Made by a program: the position numbers and the translations under genes
Assembly: GCF_009068765.1 (NCBI RefSeq)
Contig: NZ_CP035534.1
Coordinates: forward strand, 1,178,001-1,242,000
Origin: Sulfurimonas hydrogeniphila
GTDB taxonomy: Bacteria; Campylobacterota; Campylobacteria; Campylobacterales; Sulfurimonadaceae
DNA length: 64,000 nucleotides
Direction of reading: 5' to 3'
Notes under the pieces: generated by a model
Database searches by the model: none
The model's input: the letters and a program-made list of their open reading frames with translations, nothing else
What the model was told of the DNA's origin: nothing
Part shown: positions 45,929 through 53,103 of the stretch, piece by piece
Position numbering within the stretch: the stretch's first letter is position 1
Layout of the letters: the number at the start of each line of letters is the position of its first letter

Positions 45929-47609
45929 CTTTTAAAATATCCAGCTTTTTGTTATACTCTTTTGTATGCACATCAAATATGCCCAGTAATGTATGAAAAA
46001 GATCATCTTGTGTATATTTTTCATCTTTACGTTTTCGCAAGGCATCTTCATCCACTTTTTTTGCCATATTTTTTCCAAACCACATCAACGCACCGATATG
46101 CACCTGCGCATCAGGAGCCATAAAGTAAGGAAGTCCGTGCAGATAGACACCGCCCTCGCCCAGACTCTCTCCGTGGTCGCTCATATATATCATAGCTGTA
46201 TCGTATTTATTCTCATATTTTTTTAAAAAATTTATCGTCTTGTCTAAAAAATAATCGGTATACAAAATAGCATTGTCATAGGCATTTGTTATCTCTTGCT
46301 GTGTGCAGTTTTCCAACTGGTTTGTTTTACATGTAGGCGTAAACTTCTCGAACGCTTTTGGGTAACGTTTATAATAGGCAGGGCCGTGATTTCCCATCTG
46401 ATGCAGCACAATTAAAATATTTTTTCCTTTGTTCTTTTGTATAAATTTGTCAAGTCCGACGAGCATACCGACATCTCGGCACTCTCCGTCTGCGCACACA
46501 GTGTTGTTTTTGGGAATTTTATAATCTTCATACGGCACACGCAGTGCTACGCCTTTGGAGTCAGAGTTATTGTCTCGCCAAAGAATCGCTACATCATTTG
46601 TATGCTTTAACACATCCAGCACATTTTCTGTGCTGATGCCTTTTTTGTAGCTGTAGTCTGATTTGCCGTATTTCGCAAACATACACGGCACAGATGCAGC
46701 AGTAGAAGTGCCACAGGAGTAAAAATTTGGAAAATCCACGATGTCATCCTGCGCAAGCAGAGGGTTTGTCTCTCTTTTATAGCCGTTGAGACTAAAATGA
46801 TCCGCTCGCGCTGCTTCACCCACAACCATAATAACAAGTTTTTTGCGATTGTCGTCATTGACTATTTTGGCATCAAGTCCTATCGGTTTGACAACAAGCG
46901 GACCGCTGTTAAATGTCAGATTGATATACTTTCCGATGGAATACATCCAGTATGCCGGATTTATCGAATAGCGCAGGGGCTTATGCTCTCTGACAAAAGA
47001 TGTATAAAATTTGCTAAACAAAAAGAATGACGCGACAATAACCGCCAAAGAGAGCCCTATGAGTTTTAAACGTGCGAAAAATTCCTGCTTAAAAGGTCTA
47101 TACGCAATTTTTGCCTTATATACGAAATAAGAAGGCAAAAGACCTAAAAAGACAAAATACAGCACCTGTTTGAGCGTGACCAGATCCAGTGATTCGTGCA
47201 TATTTGTCTGCAGGGTATTTCGAATCATACTTGCATCAATCACCACATGATAACTGTTCATAAAATAGTTTGTCAGTGATGAAACCAGCAAAAGTGTAAT
47301 CAAAATCGGTTTGAGTGTGTATTTATAACAAACCAGACTCAGTAGAAATATCATAAAAAAGACTAGAATAACCGCAAGGGAAATCAAAAAGCCTATATTG
47401 TGCCAGTTCAGCGGATAGACCTGCAAGACATTGTGAAAAAAGCTGTAATTATCAAATAGAATAAAAAATATGCTGACATAGATGATGAGTTGTGTTTGTG
47501 TAATTTTTTTCAAGGGGAAAATCTTCTTTAGTATAAAATATCTTATTACATGTAAGCAAACATAAATAAGTTTGAAATTATACACTTTATAATTAAATAA
47601 TGGTAACAT
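45918..47609 (-). CDS. eptA: EptA-like lipid A phosphoethanolamine transferase
   Basis: Adds phosphoethanolamine to lipid A, reducing negative charge and polymyxin sensitivity. Five N-terminal membrane helices precede a periplasmic alkaline-phosphatase fold. The metal site and nucleophile are visible: VIMVVGEAARADHFSLNGY (Glu ligand), SCGTSTAASVPCMF (catalytic Thr), and YMSDHGESLGEGGVYLHGLPY (Asp/His). The start is uncertain: the frame opens with ATG 47609 but TTG 47513 (in PLKKITQTQ) fits the E. coli EptA length better and is preceded by an AAGAAG. Overlaps the PAP2 gene. Confidence 0.9.
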   Translation of the reverse strand: MLPLFNYKVYNFKLIYVCLHVIRYFILKKIFPLKKITQTQLIIYVSIFFILFDNYSFFHNVLQVYPLNWHNIGFLISLAVILVFFMIFLLSLVCYKYTLKPILITLLLVSSLTNYFMNSYHVVIDASMIRNTLQTNMHESLDLVTLKQVLYFVFLGLLPSYFVYKAKIAYRPFKQEFFARLKLIGLSLAVIVASFFLFSKFYTSFVREHKPLRYSINPAYWMYSIGKYINLTFNSGPLVVKPIGLDAKIVNDDNRKKLVIMVVGEAARADHFSLNGYKRETNPLLAQDDIVDFPNFYSCGTSTAASVPCMFAKYGKSDYSYKKGISTENVLDVLKHTNDVAILWRDNNSDSKGVALRVPYEDYKIPKNNTVCADGECRDVGMLVGLDKFIQKNKGKNILIVLHQMGNHGPAYYKRYPKAFEKFTPTCKTNQLENCTQQEITNAYDNAILYTDYFLDKTINFLKKYENKYDTAMIYMSDHGESLGEGGVYLHGLPYFMAPDAQVHIGALMWFGKNMAKKVDEDALRKRKDEKYTQDDLFHTLLGIFDVHTKEYNKKLDILKDEH

Positions 47610-47632
47610 TACACTTTAAAGTAACTTGTTGG

Positions 47633-47815
47633 GACCCGTACTTTAGTGCCAATGCATCAAGTTAAGAAAAAAGTTCGATATTCTTTTGGAACCTAGGTTT
47701 TAACCTAGGCCTTAGTTTTGAAAGGCACAAAGCCCGCACTGAAGTACGGGTTCCGAAAAAGCCGCTTAACTTAATGGCATTGAGGTTAAAACCCAGGTTA
47801 CTAAAACATAACTGA
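47633..47815. repeat. REP-like palindromic repeat element, copy B
   Basis: Occupies the gap between divergent eptA and glmU. Contains AACCTAGG palindromes (CCTAGGTT-TT-AACCTAGG at 47692-47709), a 37-base core (47724-47760) matching copy A near 13.9 kb on the opposite strand at 36 of 37 bases, and a second partial ACCCGTACTTTAGTGCC copy at 47634-47650. Arms resembling AATGC..AAGTTAAG and its complement flank it, giving MITE-like architecture. The rest of 47610-47849 has no gene. Confidence 0.78.
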
Positions 47816-47849
47816 GTTTTGATACATAAAAAACAGATAAAGAGCAGAC

Positions 47850-49154
47850 ATGAAAAATGAGAAAATAAGCATAATAATTTTGGCAGCCGGCAAAGGCAGC
47901 CGTATGAAATCATCGCAAGCAAAGGTTTTACATTCAATCAGCGGAAAACCTATGCTCTACCATATTATAAAAGAGTCCCGTAAAATTTCTGATGATATTA
48001 CCGTAGTGGTTGCCCATCAAAAAGAAGCGGTTATTGAAACAATGCAAAATTATTTTGAAAACATTCGCTTTGTCGAACAAGACGCTCAAAATTTTCCAGG
48101 AACCGGCGGAGCCATGATGCAGGTAGAACCAAAATATGACAAGGTGTTGGTTCTTAACGGAGATATGCCACTCATTACAGCCGATGCACTCAAAGGCTTT
48201 TTGGAACTTGAAGCAGATATCATCATGAGTATTTTTGATCTTGAAAACCCTGACGGATACGGTCGCGTCATTATACGAAACAATCATGTTGAATACATTG
48301 TAGAACAAAAAGACGCTGATGAAGCAGAACTCAATGTCACAACCGTCAATGCCGGAGTCTATGCCTTTTCAAAAGTAATTTTGGAGCGATATATTCCTGA
48401 TTTAAGCAATGACAATGCGCAACAGGAATACTATCTTACCGATATTATAGCCATGGCAAATGAGGATGAGTCCAGCATTGTTCCTCTGCTTGTTGATGAA
48501 GAACAGTTTAAGGGGGTCAATTCCAAAAAAGACCTCGCAGATGCCGAAGAGATCATGCAAAACAGAATTCGCACAAAATGGATGAACGCAGGTGTGACGA
48601 TGCAGCTTCCTGCAACGATTTATATAGAAGAAGATGTTGTTTTTGAGGGAGAGTGCATCGTAGAAAACGGCTGTCGCATTACCGGAAAAAGCAAAATCAT
48701 CAACTCCCATATAAAAGCTGGCAGCGTTGTAGAAGAGAGTATAATGAAAAACTCCGACTGTGGACCGATGGCGCATTTAAGACCGCTTTCAAACATAGAA
48801 AACACCCACATCGGGAATTTTGTAGAAGTAAAAAAATCAACCCTCAAAGGGGTAAAAGCCGGACATTTGAGTTATTTGGGCGATGCTGAGATAGACGAAG
48901 GCACAAACGTAGGTGCGGGAACCATTACATGTAACTATGACGGCGTGAAAAAATACAAAACAGTCATCGGCAAGAATGTCTTCATCGGCAGCGACTCCCA
49001 TCTTGTAGCCCCAATAACCATAGAAGATGACGTGATGATAGCGGCAGGAACGACAGTAACAAGCGGCAAAATTAAAAGCGGTAATCTGGTTCTCAGCCGG
49101 ACAAAAATGCGCCTTGTAAAAGATTTTTATTATAAGTTTTTTGGGAAGAAATAG
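47850..49154 (+). CDS. glmU: Bifunctional UDP-GlcNAc pyrophosphorylase / glucosamine-1-phosphate acetyltransferase
   Basis: Makes UDP-GlcNAc for peptidoglycan and LPS. N-terminal nucleotidyltransferase motif [18 protein letters not shown] (residues about 10-27), [22 protein letters not shown]-terminal left-handed beta-helix with hexapeptides and the acetyl-transfer region [35 protein letters not shown]. The 434-residue length is a bit shorter than E. coli (456). Confidence 0.96.
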   Translation: MKNEKISIIILAAGKGSRMKSSQAKVLHSISGKPMLYHIIKESRKISDDITVVVAHQKEAVIETMQNYFENIRFVEQDAQNFPGTGGAMMQVEPKYDKVLVLNGDMPLITADALKGFLELEADIIMSIFDLENPDGYGRVIIRNNHVEYIVEQKDADEAELNVTTVNAGVYAFSKVILERYIPDLSNDNAQQEYYLTDIIAMANEDESSIVPLLVDEEQFKGVNSKKDLADAEEIMQNRIRTKWMNAGVTMQLPATIYIEEDVVFEGECIVENGCRITGKSKIINSHIKAGSVVEESIMKNSDCGPMAHLRPLSNIENTHIGNFVEVKKSTLKGVKAGHLSYLGDAEIDEGTNVGAGTITCNYDGVKKYKTVIGKNVFIGSDSHLVAPITIEDDVMIAAGTTVTSGKIKSGNLVLSRTKMRLVKDFYYKFFGKK

Positions 49155-49226
49155 ACATTTGCATAAAAAACTTCACTTATTTCAATTTCTTTATTTTGTA
49201 AGTAAAAAATTTTGTTAGAATGCCAC

Positions 49227-49753
49227 ATGAATAAAAAACAAATTGCTATTTTAAGTATCGGAAATACATTACACAAAGATGAAGGTATCGCTTTATATGC
49301 GAGTAAATATCTGGAGTCCAACTACACTTTTCAACCCAGGGTGGATATTATTCACGGCGGAGTTGAAGGAAAAAACTGCTCAATATATTTATGGAATATC
49401 AAGAAATAATTGTCCTTGATGTCATCGGAATTGAGGATGCTCCAGGTTCAATGTATCAGTTCCCTATGGAGACCTTTCGCAGTTTCAGCACAAATGAAGA
49501 TGATGACGAAACCGGAGTACTCGGGTGTCTTAATTTGCTTGAGAGGCAAGGAGAAACTTTACCAAAAGTCACGCTTCTTGCGATTATTCCCCAGAATATT
49601 GAGCCAGGAAGAGGTTTAAGCAGTTCGCTTCTCAAACCCTTTGATGCTTATGTCTTAATGATAATAAAATCTCTTGAAGACAAAGGTATCAACTGTGAAG
49701 AAAAAACCGAAAAACAAACACTGGAAAATATAGCAGCTGATCTCACCAGTTAG
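49227..49753 (+). pseudogene. Hydrogenase maturation protease (HyaD/HupD-like), frameshifted
   Basis: This family clips the C-terminus of NiFe hydrogenase large subunits after nickel insertion. The first frame (from ATG 49227) reads IAILSIGNTLHKDEGIALY and VDIIHGGVEGK, then stops at 49409. The second frame, open to 49753, continues EYQEIIVLDVIGIEDAPGSM and TLLAIIPQNIEPGRGLS. One extra A in the A6 run at 49370-49375 would join them as GGVEGKKLLNIFMEYQEI. No hydrogenase structural genes are in the window. This is either a recent inactivation or a homopolymer base-call error. Confidence 0.85.
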
Positions 49754-49761
49754 ACAAAACA

Positions 49762-50262
49762 TTGCAGTCACTTCATTTTCACACCATTGAACCTGTTATA
49801 TTTGCTGATTCAAAAGTGCTTATACTCGGTTCATTTCCCAGTATAAAATCTTTTGAAGAGGGATTTTACTATGCCCATCCACGGAACCAGTTCTGGCCTA
49901 TATTGGCTGCGATTTACAAAGAACCTGTTCAGACAAAAGAAGAAAAAACTGCCCTGTGCAAAAAACACAAGATAGCCCTTTTTGACAGTGCTGCAAGTCT
50001 GCAAAGAGATGCAAACAATTCCAGTGATACCAACCTGAAAAATATCACAGTCAATGATTTTGAAAAACTTTTAGCAGAATATCCAAACATCAAAACCATA
50101 TTGTTTACAGGCAAAAAAGCACAACAGATTTTTGACAAAGAGTACAAACATCTGAAAATCAAAAAACTCCTGCTCCCCTCAACCTCCCCCGCCTATGCCA
50201 GTATGAAATTTGAAGAAAAACTTGCGAAATACAAAGAGGCTTTGCCTCATCCCTTTCAGTAA
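49762..50262 (+). CDS. DNA-deoxyinosine / mismatch-specific glycosylase (UDG superfamily, HDG-type)
   Basis: A 166-residue base-excision repair glycosylase of the family-6 hypoxanthine DNA glycosylase group. The core motif KVLILGSFPSIKSFEEGFYY (GSFPS) is diagnostic; HPRNQFWPIL and the C-terminal LLPSTSPAYASMKFEEKL (active-site loop) match the fold. Start is TTG 49762 because no ATG is in frame. Removes hypoxanthine (and perhaps uracil) from deaminated DNA. Last host gene before the attC-flanked region; its stop is 11 bases before the first cassette boundary. Confidence 0.85.
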   Translation: MQSLHFHTIEPVIFADSKVLILGSFPSIKSFEEGFYYAHPRNQFWPILAAIYKEPVQTKEEKTALCKKHKIALFDSAASLQRDANNSSDTNLKNITVNDFEKLLAEYPNIKTILFTGKKAQQIFDKEYKHLKIKKLLLPSTSPAYASMKFEEKLAKYKEALPHPFQ

Positions 50263-50272
50263 CATTTTGCGT

Positions 50273-51108
50273 GTTATGTGATATATATGACAAATAACAT
50301 ACAAAATGAGCTGTTATTTATAAATACAGCATAAAACATATACTTTATTTTCAATAATGGTATTGTATTTTTTCAAATTAACTAAGAAAATAATATTTTG
50401 GTATATTTTTCAATAAATATCAAAAATTAACAATCATATAAAGTGTATGTTATTTGTTAATTTAAGTGTTTTTGGAATATACTGTTTGTTGATAAATAGT
50501 TATATGCCTATTGTATTGTAGGTAAATTTAAAACTATCAAATGAGGATTTAGAAATGAATAAAAGTAAATTAGCTCTCCTAGTGTTAGCAGTATCTGTAA
50601 TGTTTTTCAGTGGATGTAGTACTGTTCCATTAGAACCAAAAGAAATGTCTGAAAGTGCCAAATCTTTCAACACTCCTCCTGAAGGAAAAGCGGGGCTATA
50701 TGTTTATCGAGATTCAATATTTGGAACTGCCTTAAAGAAAGATATTTGGATTGATAATAAATGTCTAGGTGAGTCTGCAATAAAAGTTTTCTTTTATCAA
50801 AATATCGAAGGCAACAAGGAACATAAACTTTCAACTGAGTCAGAATTTTCAGCTAATAACCTTTTTATTGAAACAAAAAGTGGTAAAAACTACTATATTC
50901 GACAGTATATCAAAATGGGTGTTTTTGTTGGAGGGGCAGGTCTTGAAGTTGTAGAAGAAAAAGAAGCGCAGGAAGCTATTAAAAAATTAGACATGGCAAA
51001 AAAAGGAATCTGTAGTAAAGAACATCCTGACGATTAAAAGCACAACATATAACAAAACAGAGTAACCAATAAATTACCTAGCGGCAATTTATTGGCTATC
51101 TTCAGTCG
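50273..51108 (+). mobile_element. Putative integron gene cassette 1 (DUF2846 lipoprotein)
   Basis: Runs from a GTTATGTG box (50273) to the G of GTTAGTCT (51108). Its R'' at the end, CATATAAC, is nearly complementary to the start box (6 of 8). Contents: a 290-base leader containing ACAAATAACATAC (50290-50302) whose complement is at 50445-50457, one lipoprotein gene, and an attC-like site. The leader has no gene and is very AT-rich. Confidence 0.65.
50555..51037 (+). CDS. DUF2846-family lipoprotein
   Basis: A 160-residue lipoprotein. The N-terminal 21 residues are a lipoprotein signal (ALLVLAVSVMFFSGCSTV, lipid Cys at about 21). The body GLYVYRDSIFGTALKKDIWI and FIETKSGKNYYIRQYIKMG match DUF2846 proteins, often found in cassette arrays and Vibrio-type genomes; function is unknown. 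It has a GAGG ribosome-binding site and is the sole gene of its module. Low GC compared with flanking host genes. Confidence 0.75.
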   Translation: MNKSKLALLVLAVSVMFFSGCSTVPLEPKEMSESAKSFNTPPEGKAGLYVYRDSIFGTALKKDIWIDNKCLGESAIKVFFYQNIEGNKEHKLSTESEFSANNLFIETKSGKNYYIRQYIKMGVFVGGAGLEVVEEKEAQEAIKKLDMAKKGICSKEHPDD

Positions 51109-51114
51109 TTAGTC
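51047..51114 (+). repeat. attC-like recombination site a
   Basis: R'' ATATAAC (51047-51053) and R' GTTAGTC (51108-51114) bound a stem CCAATAAATT (51066-51075) / AATTTATTGG (51086-51095) around the TAGCGG-containing loop, giving a 68-base site. Length and layout fit attC. R'' and R' are not complementary to each other but each pairs within its own cassette, as expected for cassettes inserted in tandem. Confidence 0.8.
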
Positions 51115-51159
51115 TACAAGATTAGCTATTATTTACAAATAAATATTTTGGAGTAAAGA

Positions 51160-52617
51160 ATGACAAATATAAAATCATTAGGATTAAAAGTTATAGCAAC
51201 TGCTATATTGGGATTAAGTTTAATTGGTTGTGGTGGTGGTGGAGGAGGAGATGGATTATCAAATGAAAGTACACCAACTGATACTACACCTGCAACTTAT
51301 ACAGGTACTTTTGTAGATTCACCTGTACAAGGATTACAATATTCTACAGCTACATTATCAGGTATTACCGATAATCAAGGACGATTTAATTATAAGGATG
51401 GTGAAACAGTTACTTTTAAAATTGGTAATTTAGTTTTGGGTAGTGCAATAGGAGGAAATGTGATAACACCACTTACTTTTAATGGAGAAAGTGATTTAAA
51501 TAATATTGGTGTAAAGGCTACAAATATAGCAAGGATTTTACAATCACTTGATGAAAATCCATCAAACAGTGGATTGATAAAAATACCATCTTCATTAAAG
51601 AATTTAAATCTGTCAAATATTGATTTAGAATCTGAAGCAGATTTAAATACTATCCTGCAAAAAGCTCAAGATATTACAACAAAAGCTTATGTTTTAAAAG
51701 ATTCAGCAACTGCTAAAGCAGATATGAAGAAATATATTGGATTATATAATAAATATGAAATAATTACTGCTGGTTATTACTCAGGCATAGGAGTAAGATA
51801 TTATTTACTAACAATGCCAAGTGATGGAAATATAGTATTAGATAGTACAAGTGCAAAAGCATATTTATATGACACTGATTTAAATATTATAGATTTAAGC
51901 AATAATGGTGGCTATTCATGGGGAGCTATAGTGGACTCAAGCAGTGTATCCTTGTCAGCTGGAACTTATATTGTCAAAGTAGATTATACTTCAAATGGTG
52001 GTGAAATTATTTTGAACTCTAATGTATTATTCGACCAAAGCAAACTAACACCAATTTCAGCCGGAACATATTCAGGCATAGGAGTAAGATATTATTTACT
52101 AACAATGCCAAGTGATGGAAATATAGTATTAGATAGTACAAGTGCAAAAGCATATTTATATGACACTGATTTAAATATTATAGATTTAAGCAATAATGGT
52201 GGCTATTCATGGGGAGCTATAGTGGACTCAAGCAGTGTATCCTTGTCAGCTGGAACTTATATTGTCAAAGTAGATTATACTTCAAATGGTGGTGAAATTA
52301 TTTTGAACTCTAATGTATTATTCGACCAAAGCAAACTAACACCAATTTCAGCCGGAACATATTCAGGCATAGGAGTAAGATATTATTTACTAACAATGCC
52401 AAGTGATGGAAATATAGTATTAGATAGTACAAGTGCAAAAGCATATTTATATGACACTGATTTAAATATTATAGATTTAAGCAATAATGGTGGCTATTCA
52501 TGGGGAGCTATAGCGGACTCAAGAAGTGTATCCTTGTCAGCTGGAACTTATATTGTTAAAGTAGATTATACTTCAGATGGTGGTGAAATTATTTTGAACT
52601 CTAGTGTATTAAATTAA
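51160..52617 (+). CDS. Lipoprotein with three near-identical 97-residue repeats (PPC-like)
   Basis: A 485-residue cell-surface type lipoprotein. Signal with lipid Cys at residue 24 (LGLSLIGCGGGGGG); Thr/Pro linker; a domain of about 100 residues (FVDSPVQGLQYSTATLSGIT, GNLVLGSAIGG) like those found in Sulfurimonas/Vibrio surface proteins. Then three tandem copies, each starting YSGIGVRYYLLTMPSDG and ending LSAGTYIVKVDYTSNGG, resembling bacterial pre-peptidase C-terminal (PPC) beta domains. Repeat DNA begins at 51781, 52072 and 52363 (period 291) and differs by only a few bases in the last copy. Function unknown; adhesion is inference. Confidence 0.8.
   Translation: MTNIKSLGLKVIATAILGLSLIGCGGGGGGDGLSNESTPTDTTPATYTGTFVDSPVQGLQYSTATLSGITDNQGRFNYKDGETVTFKIGNLVLGSAIGGNVITPLTFNGESDLNNIGVKATNIARILQSLDENPSNSGLIKIPSSLKNLNLSNIDLESEADLNTILQKAQDITTKAYVLKDSATAKADMKKYIGLYNKYEIITAGYYSGIGVRYYLLTMPSDGNIVLDSTSAKAYLYDTDLNIIDLSNNGGYSWGAIVDSSSVSLSAGTYIVKVDYTSNGGEIILNSNVLFDQSKLTPISAGTYSGIGVRYYLLTMPSDGNIVLDSTSAKAYLYDTDLNIIDLSNNGGYSWGAIVDSSSVSLSAGTYIVKVDYTSNGGEIILNSNVLFDQSKLTPISAGTYSGIGVRYYLLTMPSDGNIVLDSTSAKAYLYDTDLNIIDLSNNGGYSWGAIADSRSVSLSAGTYIVKVDYTSDGGEIILNSSVLN
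51781..52614 (+). repeat. Three tandem 291-bp in-frame DNA repeats
   Basis: Copies at 51781-52071, 52072-52362 and 52363-52614 (last shorter). Copies 1 and 2 look identical over most of their length; copy 3 differs at scattered positions near its 3' end. Near-identity at DNA level points to recent expansion or continuing recombination within this cassette gene. Confidence 0.9.
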
Positions 52618-52632
52618 AAAAAGGAAACAAAA

Positions 52633-52995
52633 ATGTACAAAATAGAAATGAATTTGTTCAGTCCAAGATGGGGACATGAAGATAGATATAAAATTACAAT
52701 TAATGAGAATGAAGTTGAAATTAATATGAGCCAGAGGATAGCACGGTATAAATATATTAATGGAAAATTTGAAAATACTTCAAAAGAGAGTTTAGAAAGC
52801 ATAATGAGAAATGACAATATTCCAATACCGGAAAATCTTGATTATTTTTTCTTTCAATTAATTACTTCAATAATTGAGAATGAAATTACAGAAGAAGATG
52901 CACAATTAGAATTGAAAGAGCTTGAAAATTGGATTAATTGTCATACAAAATCATGTCAATTTCCAAATACGGACTATTGGAAAAGCAAAGCTTAA
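52633..52995 (+). CDS. Hypothetical 120-residue protein
   Basis: A soluble protein (MYKIEMNLFSPRWGHEDRYK...) rich in Glu, Asn and Ile with no domain I recognise. Alternating strands in the first 50 residues and helices later suggest an alpha/beta fold. It follows the repeat lipoprotein by 15 bases and ends 18 bases before an attC-like R'' box. Cassette arrays often carry such orphans. An AAGGAAAC site precedes the ATG. Confidence 0.6.
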   Translation: MYKIEMNLFSPRWGHEDRYKITINENEVEINMSQRIARYKYINGKFENTSKESLESIMRNDNIPIPENLDYFFFQLITSIIENEITEEDAQLELKELENWINCHTKSCQFPNTDYWKSKA

Positions 52996-53013
52996 AGCAA
53001 AACATAGGTTTAA

Positions 53014-53103
53014 AGACTAACAAAACAGAGTAGCCAATAAATTACCTAGCGGCAATTTATGGTTATCTTCAGTCGTTATCCGCTCACTGCGCCCCCGTTA
53101 TAT
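53014..53103 (+). repeat. attC-like recombination site b
   Basis: R'' AGACTAAC (53014-53021); stem CCAATAAATT (53034-53043) with AATTTAT-GG (53054-53062) around a TAGCGG loop; two candidate R' boxes follow, GTTATCC (53075-53081) and GTTATAT (53097-53103). The second pairs with the R'' at the end of the next module. Its first 60 bases are nearly identical to site a. Confidence 0.78.

Larger units (their letters stand above)
51109..53097 (+). mobile_element. Putative integron gene cassette 2 (repeat lipoprotein and 120-residue protein)
   Basis: Starts TTAGTCT (R' of site a) and ends with R'' AGACTAAC (53014-53021), its exact complement over eight bases. Two genes lie in it with one attC-like site at the end; the genes are 15 bases apart and read in the same direction. 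Confidence 0.75.

Noticed and set aside
45918..47609. eptA start at 47609 as certain
   Set aside because: No ribosome-binding site is seen there; the first about 32 residues have no counterpart in E. coli EptA and TTG 47513 is equally plausible.
51781..52614. CRISPR-like periodic repeats
   Set aside because: The repeats are 291 bp, contiguous and in frame within one gene, with no spacers and no cas genes.
53075..53081. First R'-like box GTTATCC in site b as the cassette boundary
   Set aside because: The next module's R'' (ATATAAC) complements GTTATAT at 53097, not GTTATCC, so the second box is the likelier boundary.
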